NCBI GenBank assembly: GCA_964477295.1
Contig: CAYZEZ010000270.1
Location: 1-6,444 of the forward strand
Source of the DNA: CAYZEZ01 sp964477295
GTDB lineage: Bacteria; Bacteroidota; Bacteroidia; Bacteroidales; SM23-62
DNA length: 6,444 nucleotides
Direction: 5' to 3'
Under the pieces are notes generated by a model, which was given only the letters and a program-made list of their open reading frames with translations, made no database searches and was not told where the DNA came from. Position 1 is the first letter of the stretch; each line of letters starts with the position of its first letter. The position numbers were made by a program, and so were the translations under genes. Of this stretch, positions 1 through 6,444 are shown one piece after another.

Positions 1-904
1 CAGCAAAGACATTCATTTCTAACGCCAGTTCTTCTTTCTCCGCTTCATCCAGCTTATTCCAGGGTCTGTAAAGCGGAATATTTGCTCTTCGCTCCTCATC
101 TCCCGGCGGATGCCCCCTGTATTTATTGATATTGTCGGTTGGATCGGATAACTGGCAATCCTTATCGATAATCCCCAATTCTTTCATTCTCCTGAACCTG
201 TCTGCCCTTATCACATCCCATCCTGCCTGATAGGTATCCTTAAAAAGTTCAATATCTTCAGGACGGGCCTGCAGAGGATAATGGGCTATATGATAGGGCA
301 TGTAAAGAAAAAATGGTTTGTCTCTTTCTTTTGCCTGATCTAAAAAATCAAGGGCATAATCAGTGAGAACATCCGTCTTATAAAAAGGTTTTTTATTCAC
401 CTTGAAATCTTCAATCTGCATCGGGGTTTCTCCCATATAAAATGGATGCCTGAACTCACCTTCAGGTGGTTCGAAAAATTCATTAATGGCCCAATAATAC
501 AATGAAAAATCAAAGCTTCTTTTTGCATAGCAATGCTCAGGCACCCATTTCTCAAAATGTTCCTTTCCAACATGAATTATAGAGTGGCCGGCATCTTTTA
601 ATACCTGGCCTATACTCACTACCCTGTCATCCCCTTTATAACTCCCGGTTAATAATATCGACCGGGTAGGTTCACATTTACTGGCATTATAGAAATTGGA
701 GAACCTCAGGCCCTGCTCAGCCAGTTAGTCAAGATTTGGTGTTTTTATCTCACTGCCATAGCATCCCAGGTCAGAAAATCCAATGTCATCGCCCATGATA
801 AGAACAATATTTGGCGGTCTGCTTTGTTTTTGAATCTCTCTGCAGGAAGTGAATAGAAGAACAATCGCGGCGGTAATTAATATAACTATTCCCGTTTTAT
901 TCAT
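1..904 (-). pseudogene. Lipoprotein sulfatase (S1/arylsulfatase family), N-terminal part, interrupted by in-frame TAA
   Basis: Reading the minus strand from the ATG at 904 gives 301 codons with one interruption, TAA at codon 60 (725-727); the frame is otherwise open and continues past position 1. The product starts with a hydrophobic signal ending in LLFTSC, so it is a probable lipoprotein with Cys-21 as the modified residue. Sulfatase landmarks occur in order: PNIVLIMGDD with the metal-binding Asp pair 39-40, TPNLD just before the stop, CEPTR at 77-81 where Cys-77 would become formylglycine, GKEH at 113-116, and PFFLYMPYHIAHYPLQ at 197-212. Family members usually have about 450-600 residues, so roughly half is visible. 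The stop lies between the first metal site and the catalytic Cys. The next in-frame Met is residue 157, so reinitiation there could not restore an active or exported enzyme. The gene sits one base after the upstream serine hydrolase and is probably co-transcribed with it. Substrate is unknown. Family assignment is very secure. Whether the stop is a real mutation or a sequencing or assembly error cannot be decided here. Confidence 0.9.
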
Positions 905-905
905 G

Positions 906-2042
906 TCATTTTGTATTGGCTATCTTTATTATATCCGCAGAAAACTTCATATAATCAAATGGGGCAGCTGCCTGACTAAAGTAAAGGCATAGTGTCTGTT
1001 TCCGTTCGGGCTGATATGCCATAACCACCCCCCAGAAACCAGAATGACCGTAGTATTTGATATCATTAAAGGTAAATTCAATTAATCCCAACCCATAATC
1101 AAAGGGCCATCCCGTCTTGTAAATATCCATCATCCGGATAAGGGTTTCAGGCTTTTTGAACAGTTTACCGGTCATCAGGGCTTCTATAAAAACAGCCAGC
1201 TCTTTTGTTGTAGAGACCAATCCCCCTCCCGACCAGTCGAAGGAAGTATTTCCTGACAATGTTATGTCTTCCGGTCCCTGGAATGAATGGGCTATTCTCT
1301 GAACGCCCACCGGATCTTCATAATATTCGAACCAGGTGTTACTCATGGCCAACGGTTCCAGTATCCTTTTCCTTATTTGCTTTGGAAGAGAAGTACCGCT
1401 CACCTGCTCGATGATAAGACCAAGCAGAAAATAGTTCACATCTGAGTAATGAAAACCTTCTCCCGGGGGGAAGTGTGTCAGTTGATTGATTTCCTGTTCA
1501 TAAATATATGCAAACAGCTTTTCCGGGTTCCACTGTTCCATCCTGTTGTTGTTCCAATGTTCCATAAAGGCCTCAAATTTATCAAAGAACATATCAGCGA
1601 TCCCACTCTTGTGTTGCAGTAATTGCCTGATTGTTATTTCCTTACCATACGACTTGCCATCGATCAGGTGAATTTCATCAATCCTGATAAAATCGCATCC
1701 CGATAAATAGGTATACATCGGATCGTCAAGATTCAGCAATCCTTCCTCTGCCATCTGAAGGATCACCGTGGATACAAATGTTTTGGTGACACTGGCTATT
1801 TTAAACTGAAAATCTTTCCCTGCAGGTTGTGATTTGCCATCGGCCATTCCCACTGCGTCATAATAAGTATAGCCAGGATCCTTGTAATAGACAAGGATAT
1901 TATTTATGGGCCTTTCGCCATCCGGATCCAGGTATGATTTAAGAAACGAAGTAATGCTGTCGGTCCGGGAATCGACCGTAACCTGTGAACATGATAGGAT
2001 AAAAAGTAAAAAGGCTGCTAATGTTAGAAATAATTTCTTCAT
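906..2042 (-). CDS. Serine hydrolase, beta-lactamase/PBP-like (class C type), lipoprotein
   Basis: This complete 378-residue protein starts at ATG 2042 behind an A-rich leader without a Shine-Dalgarno sequence. Residues 1-18 form a lipoprotein signal ending in FILSC, with Cys-18 as the lipidated residue. The active-site motifs of the beta-lactamase family (PF00144 type) are present: SVTK at 84-87 (nucleophile Ser-84, Lys-87), LLQHKSG at 141-147, YSDVNY at 199-204 filling the Tyr-x-Asn position with Tyr-Ser-Asp, SGGGLVST at 271-278, and GHSG at 332-335 in place of Lys-Thr-Gly. Length fits the family. Such proteins are often peptidases, esterases or D-aminopeptidases rather than antibiotic-inactivating enzymes, and nothing here indicates resistance. 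It is expected to act in the periplasm, anchored to a membrane. No clear surface-export acidic motif follows Cys-18. Its TGA is one base from the sulfatase ATG, suggesting a two-gene operon with translational coupling. Family call is secure; substrate is unknown. Confidence 0.93.
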   Translation of the reverse strand: MKKLFLTLAAFLLFILSCSQVTVDSRTDSITSFLKSYLDPDGERPINNILVYYKDPGYTYYDAVGMADGKSQPAGKDFQFKIASVTKTFVSTVILQMAEEGLLNLDDPMYTYLSGCDFIRIDEIHLIDGKSYGKEITIRQLLQHKSGIADMFFDKFEAFMEHWNNNRMEQWNPEKLFAYIYEQEINQLTHFPPGEGFHYSDVNYFLLGLIIEQVSGTSLPKQIRKRILEPLAMSNTWFEYYEDPVGVQRIAHSFQGPEDITLSGNTSFDWSGGGLVSTTKELAVFIEALMTGKLFKKPETLIRMMDIYKTGWPFDYGLGLIEFTFNDIKYYGHSGFWGVVMAYQPERKQTLCLYFSQAAAPFDYMKFSADIIKIANTK

Positions 2043-2050
2043 TTGTTTGT

Positions 2051-2058
2051 TATTTTTG
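2051..2058 (+). promoter_or_regulatory. Possible -7 box for the membrane protein gene
   Basis: TATTTTTG matches the Bacteroidota -7 consensus TAnnTTTG exactly and lies about 70 bases upstream of the ATG at 2130. I see no TTTG about 20 bases further upstream, where the -33 box should be, so support is partial. It would place transcription initiation near 2065. Confidence 0.25.
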
Positions 2059-2091
2059 TGTGGTAAAGAGTTTGATTTTCAGAATAAACAG

Positions 2092-2122
2092 CTAAGATAC
2101 CATCAATCTTAAATAATCGAAA
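2092..2122 (-). promoter_or_regulatory. Possible Bacteroidota-type promoter for the serine hydrolase-sulfatase unit
   Basis: On the minus strand, TTTC (2122-2119) is followed after 19 bases by TATCTTAG (2099-2092). This resembles the Bacteroidota pair TTTG and TAnnTTTG with one mismatch in each box. It lies about 50 bases upstream of the ATG at 2042, leaving a short A-rich leader, as is usual in the phylum. In an A/T-rich stretch such a match can arise by chance, so this is only a candidate. Confidence 0.3.
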
Positions 2123-2129
2123 CCGCTGT

Positions 2130-4403
2130 ATGAGAAAAAACTGGATAGCGATAACCCTGCTTATTGTCCTTACTGGTATAATACTGGTATTTCTTTTCAA
2201 GCCCGTCCTGCAGCACCCCAATAGCTATTTATATTCCACTTCCGGCGATGCTGTTAAAAGCTACTACAATTTTGCCTACTATCTCAAATATGACAGCGGG
2301 TTCAAACATGATGGAATAAATTATCCTTATGGCGACCACCTGCAGTATATGAATTCACATCCTTTATACGTTCAGATCCTGAAATTCATTGACAAATCGA
2401 TTTTCCCCATTGCCAATTATGGTGTGGCTATCCTGAATCTTTCAATGATCCTTTCCCTTTTGCTGGCCGTGCCTTTTCTTTTTTTGATTTTGCGAAAGTT
2501 TGCTTTACCGAGGTGGTATGCAATTATTGTTTCACTGATTATCCTGTTCCTGACCCCCCAGCTTGACAGGATCCATGGACATTTCGAAATGGTATATGCA
2601 TTCTTCCTGCCTCTTTTCTGGTATTTACTGATCCGATGGAAGGAAGGATCGCAGAAGGTACTGTGGGGCATTTTACTGGTTCTGGCGGGATTGGTGGGTG
2701 GATTTACCAGTGCTTATTATGCTTCGTTTTTTACCATTTTCCTGCTGGGTGTCCTTATTGTTGATGTCGTTCTGCACAGGAAAGACCTGGCTTCCTACTG
2801 GAAAACCGGTCTTAGCCTGTTGCTGATTGCCCTGCTGCCAATAATCATTGTTAAAGGATTGGTTACTGTCACCGACTGGGTTAGTGACCGGCCCGATAAT
2901 CCATGGGGATTTTTTATTTTTCACTCCACCCCGTTAAGCGTCTTCCTGCCTTTTAATTCTCCCCTGAAAATGCTGATCGGTGATTATATAAATATGAATT
3001 TTCAGTGGGAGGGCAGATCATATGTTGGTTTTCCGGCCACACTGCTGGTTATCTCTGTTTGTCTTTACCTGCTTTATAAACTGGTTACCTGGAAGAAAGT
3101 TGAGTGGCGTTTATTCTTTCCTAATAAACAAATGAATATTTACCTGGTTGCGGCCTTTCTGGTATTGTTGTTCTCCATGGCCTTCCCTTTTAAATATGGG
3201 TTTGCTTTTTTGCTGGAATTATTACCAGCAATCAAGCAATTCAGATGCCCTGGCCGATTTGCCTGGATTTTTTATTATGTCTTTACCGTATATACAGCTT
3301 ATTACCTGTATACATTATTCAGGCAATTGAAAATCAAGGGATTTTATCTGTTATCGATGGTTATTTTTCTTTTCATGCTGACTTTCTGGGCAATCGATGC
3401 AGGGACCAACATTAAAAGAAGCCTGAGGGGTATTTTGAACAATAATGACAAATTAGAATCTTTTGATGACGAATACCTGGCACGGTTTGAGGAAGCAAAG
3501 GTGAACCCGGAGGAATTTCAAGCCATTTTCTTCCTCCCTTTTGCAAGTACATCGGGTGATAAGCTATTGTTCGAAAGGGGTTTATCTGCTTTTACCGATG
3601 CGATGAAATGTTCATATCATACCGGGATTCCACTGATTCAAAGCTTTTCTCCCAGGATGTCTTTTACCCAAGCACTGAGCAGTATACAATTACTGGCAGA
3701 CTCTTCTATTTACAAAACCCGGCTGGATGATATGAATAATAAACCTATCCTCCTGGTGTCGTCCAAACAACAACTTAACAGACGGGAGGCCAGGATTAAA
3801 TCATTTGCCAGTGATTTTTGGGAAGATGAATACATTACCCTGTCAAGCCTTCCCGTGAAAGCTTTTAACACAGGATATTCCGAATGGTTACATCATGCTG
3901 AAGAGATCAGGGATAGCTTAACCTGCGAAGGAAATATTTGTACAGATACCGATCTTGAACTGATATTCTTTGACGGATTTGACAATAATGAATCGAAAAA
4001 CACTTTTTCGGGATCGGGAGCATTGTACAAAAAGAAGGGGGAGGTGGAGATCCTGGACCAGGTATTCGATATTGATTCCGTTGCAGGAATATCGGAGATT
4101 TCATTCTGGATGTTTATCGACTCACGTACCGATAACATGCCACAGCCTGTTTTGCTCACCTGGGATGAAAATGATCATTTCTCGAAAAAAACGAAAATCG
4201 AAAACAGGGAGGTGCACAATGTGGAGAACCACTGGGCACGCATTTCTACGGACTTCAAATTTGAGACTGGCAAGCGATATCAACTGGTAGTTAAGGGAAA
4301 ATATATTACGATTGATGACTTACTGATAAAGCCAGTAGATGCAACTGTTTTAGTGAAAACCTCTGATTCAGAGCTGTTTAATAATTATTTATTGCCAAAA
4401 TAG
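2130..4403 (+). CDS. Polytopic GT-C-like membrane protein with large soluble C-terminal region
   Basis: This 757-residue protein starts at the first ATG after an in-frame TAA at 2085-2087. About ten or eleven hydrophobic helices lie in residues 5-422, near 5-23, 98-121, 128-143, 153-169, 177-195, 198-216, 225-247, 301-319, 337-354, 378-397 and 403-422. The first loop (24-95) carries GDAVKSYYNF with Asp-40 and GINYPYGDH with Asp-69. Acidic residues in this loop are typical of lipid-linked-sugar glycosyltransferases of the GT-C fold. FRCPGRFAW at 371-379, just before a late helix, fits the R-x-P-x-R-F pattern I associate with YfhO-like and related GT-C families. Residues 430-757 have no membrane helix. 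The last part, about 605-740, looks like a beta-sandwich, with alternating strands, HWARISTDF at 701-709 and TIDDLLIKP at 727-735. The protein probably transfers or handles sugars at the outer face of the inner membrane, but donor and acceptor are unknown. No signature proves catalysis. It stands alone on its strand, so context gives no partner. Confidence 0.85.
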   Translation: MRKNWIAITLLIVLTGIILVFLFKPVLQHPNSYLYSTSGDAVKSYYNFAYYLKYDSGFKHDGINYPYGDHLQYMNSHPLYVQILKFIDKSIFPIANYGVAILNLSMILSLLLAVPFLFLILRKFALPRWYAIIVSLIILFLTPQLDRIHGHFEMVYAFFLPLFWYLLIRWKEGSQKVLWGILLVLAGLVGGFTSAYYASFFTIFLLGVLIVDVVLHRKDLASYWKTGLSLLLIALLPIIIVKGLVTVTDWVSDRPDNPWGFFIFHSTPLSVFLPFNSPLKMLIGDYINMNFQWEGRSYVGFPATLLVISVCLYLLYKLVTWKKVEWRLFFPNKQMNIYLVAAFLVLLFSMAFPFKYGFAFLLELLPAIKQFRCPGRFAWIFYYVFTVYTAYYLYTLFRQLKIKGFYLLSMVIFLFMLTFWAIDAGTNIKRSLRGILNNNDKLESFDDEYLARFEEAKVNPEEFQAIFFLPFASTSGDKLLFERGLSAFTDAMKCSYHTGIPLIQSFSPRMSFTQALSSIQLLADSSIYKTRLDDMNNKPILLVSSKQQLNRREARIKSFASDFWEDEYITLSSLPVKAFNTGYSEWLHHAEEIRDSLTCEGNICTDTDLELIFFDGFDNNESKNTFSGSGALYKKKGEVEILDQVFDIDSVAGISEISFWMFIDSRTDNMPQPVLLTWDENDHFSKKTKIENREVHNVENHWARISTDFKFETGKRYQLVVKGKYITIDDLLIKPVDATVLVKTSDSELFNNYLLPK

Positions 4404-4404
4404 A

Positions 4405-4926
4405 CTAGCCTGAACTTCGAATTTTTTCTTCTTTAAGGATATTCAGGCCATAATATACATGGGCACACTCCTGTCCGTCGAAATCTGCCAGTCCGGGCAT
4501 ATAGGCCCATATTTCAAAACCAAATTTTTTCAGAAGATGAATGCTGTGTTTATTTTTATCGAGCACCATTGCTATTAAGTGGTGGAAATGATATTCACCG
4601 CTCTTCTGAAGGAGATATGCAATCAGGCTTGTGCCAAGACCCTTCCCCTGGAAATCTTTATGAAGGTAAAAACTGATTTCTGCCACATGCCTGAATGCAT
4701 CCCTGCCAGGCCGGTATGGGCTTAATGAGGCCCAACCGACGACAGAATGATTAACTTCTGCGACGAATATCGGGTATCTGTCTGGTATGTGCTGATTAAA
4801 CCAGTCTGTTTTATCCTGAACGGAAACCCGTATGATTTCAGCTGTGGAGTTTTTTGTTTCAATGGCCTGGTTGTAAATCTCAACAATGGCAGGAAGGTCT
4901 TTCTTTTGTGCTATTCTTATTTCCAC
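4405..4926 (-). CDS. GNAT N-acetyltransferase, phosphinothricin acetyltransferase-like
   Basis: This 173-residue cytoplasmic protein belongs to the GNAT fold. MEIRIAQKKDLPAIVEIYNQ (1-20) is the typical opening of the phosphinothricin/methionine-derivative acetyltransferase group. VGWASLSPYRPG (63-74) and ISFYLHKDFQGKGLGTSLI (84-102) follow, with the acetyl-CoA pyrophosphate loop QGKGLG at 93-98. LDKNKHSIHLLKKFGFE (122-138) is the usual C-terminal acceptor-side segment. Length fits the family. The start is GTG at 4926-4924: an in-frame TAA lies two codons upstream and no in-frame ATG occurs before residue 120. It begins 14 bases after the hydrolase stop, so the two probably share a transcript. 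Its TAG is one base from the stop of the convergent membrane protein gene. Acetylation of a small amine or amino-acid analogue is expected, but the substrate cannot be read from sequence. I withhold a gene symbol because relatives differ in specificity. Confidence 0.92.
   Translation of the reverse strand: MEIRIAQKKDLPAIVEIYNQAIETKNSTAEIIRVSVQDKTDWFNQHIPDRYPIFVAEVNHSVVGWASLSPYRPGRDAFRHVAEISFYLHKDFQGKGLGTSLIAYLLQKSGEYHFHHLIAMVLDKNKHSIHLLKKFGFEIWAYMPGLADFDGQECAHVYYGLNILKEEKIRSSG
4408..4448. repeat. Inverted repeat GCCTGAA / TTCAGGC at convergent gene ends
   Basis: GCCTGAA at 4408-4414 pairs perfectly with TTCAGGC at 4442-4448 across a 27-base A/T-rich interval. It lies inside the last codons of the acetyltransferase gene, just beyond the end of the membrane protein gene. 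It could act as a weak terminator for plus-strand transcripts, but the loop is long and no T-run follows the right arm. A chance repeat is equally likely. Confidence 0.25.
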
Positions 4927-4940
4927 AATTTATATATCAA

Positions 4941-6437
4941 TTAATCAAAATATTCAAGTCTATGCAGGAATATATCAGCCTGTTCATAGGCTTCCTGCTG
5001 GACATTCGGATCAGGCATTGGCCAACCGTCATCCCGCATAGTGCTGGGAGTAAACAGGTGCCCCACCTCATCATATATCCATAATTCACAATCATTTCCG
5101 GCAGCTATCATCCGGTTATAAAATAAGCTGGCACCTTTTAATGGAGTAACTGAATCATCACGTCCCTGTAATATGATTGTCGGGGGCAGGTTTTCTCTAA
5201 TATGGTCCACAGGTGAAATGGACCTGATGTCCGCCCTTGAACCAACCAATAATTGCGACCATCCGTCATTAATCAGGTCAACGGCCGGGGAGACGAGGAT
5301 AAGGGCATTGGGTTCAGAGCTGTAGTTTTCTGAAGGCAATCCCGGGAATATGGCAGTGGATGCAGCAAGGTGACCACCGGCCGACCACCCGTAGGCTACA
5401 ATGCTGTCTGGTATCAATCCAATCGAATCTGCTTTCCACCTCATCCACCTGATAATGTCCCTTGCATCTTCCATCGCTTCAATGGGCGTAATATCAACCT
5501 GGTTTGAAAGCCGGTATTGAGCGGCAACAGCGATCATTCCTTTCCGGGCAAAATGCCTGGCCCTTGAAAAAGCCCATGATGGATTGCCTCCGGCCCATCC
5601 CCCGCCATGGAACAATACGATTCCGGGTATTTTCTTTGAAGGAGGATGGTCGCCGGGGAAAAAAATATGTGCCTCCAGATGAAATCCATTGACTGTTTTA
5701 TAGATTTCCACCGCATGGTCCCCGTTGTCATTTATTCTTTCCTGATATGCTTTTTTAATTTGTCGTTTATATTTCTCCGTTGAACATATAGTTAGAAACC
5801 GGTCAACATATTCCTTGCTATTACTAATCCCGTAATTTTCAATGTATCCCGACAGGTATCCGGCAAGCCAGAAATCCAGTAGTTCCTTATTGTTGAACAT
5901 TTCAGGAAGCAGCCGGAACAATTCATCTATTCTCCTTAAATAATAATTTCTTTTGTCGGTATTGTTTTCAAGACGTTTTTGAATCAGAAGTTCGATCCAT
6001 TCCTTGCAGTAATCTTCATAATGATCCAGTTCAAGAAAATGGGGATCATTGATATCCGTTTGGTACAGATGATCCATTGTGTTTTTTCCCAGCGATGTCT
6101 CAAATCCTGTAAATTCTTCATGCTGAGATGGATAGAATAAAATCAGCCGGTTGAATGAAAAGTAAGTATCGGCAATAATTCCTTTAATAAATGCCGAATC
6201 TGCAAAATCATGACGGGCCTGGAAGTTTTCGATTAGCGACAGGAATCTATTCTGTAGGGAATCGATCACGAAAATAAAATCAGCTTCGTTTTTTGAATAC
6301 AGGAAATACCAATTCTGCGCGAACCATGGGCTGACCTCAAGGGAATATCTGGCCAGTGACAACAGGAATCCATTTATCTCTGCACCAGTTCCCTCAAACT
6401 GGATGGTATTCAAAATATCTTTTGCATCTAATGTCAT
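4941..6437 (-). CDS. Alpha/beta hydrolase (BD-FAE-type esterase) with helical N-terminal region; probably 5'-partial
   Basis: The visible frame gives 498 residues ending at TAA 4943-4941. Residues about 245-498 are a serine esterase of the alpha/beta fold. They contain the oxyanion motif HGGGW at 277-281, RHFARKGMIAVAAQYRLS at 294-311, nucleophile motif GWSAGG at 350-355 (Ser-352), QGRDDSVTP at 424-432 with Asp-428 as likely acid, and DEVGHLF at 456-462 with His-460 as base. This arrangement matches carbohydrate-acyl esterases and related BD-FAE/acetyl-esterase proteins. Residues 1-235 are mainly helical and rich in aromatic residues. FEGTGAEINGFLLSLARY (14-31) and NDPHFLELDHYEDYCKEW (130-147) recall the helical N-terminal region of Bacteroidota TlpA-like proteins, which normally follows a signal peptide and a beta-domain. 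The frame is open through the last seven bases upstream of ATG 6437, and no signal peptide is present. The true start may therefore lie outside the window. It precedes the acetyltransferase by 14 bases. Confidence 0.88.
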   Translation of the reverse strand: MTLDAKDILNTIQFEGTGAEINGFLLSLARYSLEVSPWFAQNWYFLYSKNEADFIFVIDSLQNRFLSLIENFQARHDFADSAFIKGIIADTYFSFNRLILFYPSQHEEFTGFETSLGKNTMDHLYQTDINDPHFLELDHYEDYCKEWIELLIQKRLENNTDKRNYYLRRIDELFRLLPEMFNNKELLDFWLAGYLSGYIENYGISNSKEYVDRFLTICSTEKYKRQIKKAYQERINDNGDHAVEIYKTVNGFHLEAHIFFPGDHPPSKKIPGIVLFHGGGWAGGNPSWAFSRARHFARKGMIAVAAQYRLSNQVDITPIEAMEDARDIIRWMRWKADSIGLIPDSIVAYGWSAGGHLAASTAIFPGLPSENYSSEPNALILVSPAVDLINDGWSQLLVGSRADIRSISPVDHIRENLPPTIILQGRDDSVTPLKGASLFYNRMIAAGNDCELWIYDEVGHLFTPSTMRDDGWPMPDPNVQQEAYEQADIFLHRLEYFD

Positions 6438-6444
6438 AAATAAT

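Larger units (their letters stand above)
2043..2129. other. Divergent intergenic region between serine hydrolase and membrane protein genes
   Basis: These 87 bases separate the divergent starts at 2042 (minus) and 2130 (plus). The stretch is A/T-rich and contains no Shine-Dalgarno-like purine run in front of either start. It must hold the promoters for both directions unless these lie inside the neighbouring genes. Weak Bacteroidota-type boxes are listed separately. I see no clear operator palindrome or riboswitch. Confidence 0.8.

Noticed and set aside
725..727. Recoding of the sulfatase stop as selenocysteine or pyrrolysine
   Set aside because: The codon is TAA, not TGA or TAG. The sulfatase consensus at that place is an ordinary variable residue, so recoding has no support.
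906..2042. Antibiotic-resistance beta-lactamase
   Set aside because: The motifs (YSD, HSG) and the pairing with a sulfatase fit the broad serine-hydrolase family better than a resistance enzyme.
1906..2112. Plus-strand 68-codon frame spanning the serine hydrolase start
   Set aside because: It is antisense to the lipoprotein signal region and would run through the divergent promoter region; the product shows no recognisable features.
2039..2221. Minus-strand 60-codon frame across the divergent region
   Set aside because: It starts inside the membrane protein gene in antisense and ends at the serine hydrolase start; it has no motif or plausible initiation site.
3893..4159. Antisense open frames of 88 and 65 codons opposite the membrane protein gene
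   Set aside because: They have no family resemblance and no initiation context, and the sense strand carries the clear coding signal.
3970..4290. 106-codon open frame on the plus strand inside the membrane protein gene
   Set aside because: It overlaps the large gene in another frame and its translation is basic and low in recognisable motifs, so it is a chance open frame.
4747..5084. Plus-strand open frames of 65 and 76 codons across the acetyltransferase-hydrolase junction
   Set aside because: They are antisense to two strongly supported genes and show no domain.
1..6444. CRISPR array, tRNA/rRNA, insertion sequence, attachment site, or phage or defence module
   Set aside because: I saw no regularly spaced repeats, no tRNA-like cloverleaf sequence, no transposase or integrase, and no terminal inverted repeats on reading through both strands by eye.

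Overview
The window looks like a chromosomal segment of a Bacteroidota bacterium, most like free-living Bacteroidales or Marinilabiliales relatives. This is inferred from gene content and style, not from a marker gene. G+C was about 40-43% in the lines I counted. Translation starts lack a Shine-Dalgarno sequence and sit behind A/T-rich leaders. Two adjacent genes encode lipoproteins, one of them an S1-type sulfatase. The large membrane protein belongs to a GT-C-like family whose sequence style I associate with Bacteroidota.

Layout from left to right: (1) 1-904, minus strand: N-terminal 301 codons of a lipoprotein sulfatase that runs off the left edge. It has an in-frame TAA at codon 60, upstream of the active-site Cys-77, so it is probably a pseudogene or a sequence error. 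(2) 906-2042, minus: a complete serine hydrolase of the beta-lactamase/PBP fold, also a lipoprotein, with one base between its stop and the sulfatase ATG. (3) 2043-2129: an 87-bp divergent intergenic region with weak matches to Bacteroidota promoter boxes for each direction. (4) 2130-4403, plus: a 757-residue polytopic membrane protein, GT-C-like, with a large soluble C-terminal region ending in a probable beta-sandwich. (5) 4405-4926, minus: a GNAT N-acetyltransferase of the phosphinothricin-acetyltransferase-like group, starting at GTG and meeting the membrane protein gene tail to tail with one base between. (6) 4941-6437, minus: an alpha/beta hydrolase (BD-FAE/esterase type) with an unusual helical N-terminal half. 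It probably continues beyond the right edge.

Functionally, the two minus-strand pairs (hydrolase then GNAT; beta-lactamase-fold hydrolase then sulfatase) look like two short transcription units separated by the oppositely oriented membrane protein gene. Sulfatase, esterase and serine hydrolase together fit degradation or remodelling of extracellular, possibly sulfated or acylated, glycans or peptides. No SusC/SusD pair, glycoside hydrolase or regulator is in view, so no specific pathway can be assigned. I found no RNA gene, CRISPR array, insertion sequence, or toxin-antitoxin or defence module. I do not see a clearly new biological system. The most useful leads are the esterase with a TlpA-like N-terminal region, the interrupted sulfatase, and the membrane protein with its periplasmic beta-sandwich tail.
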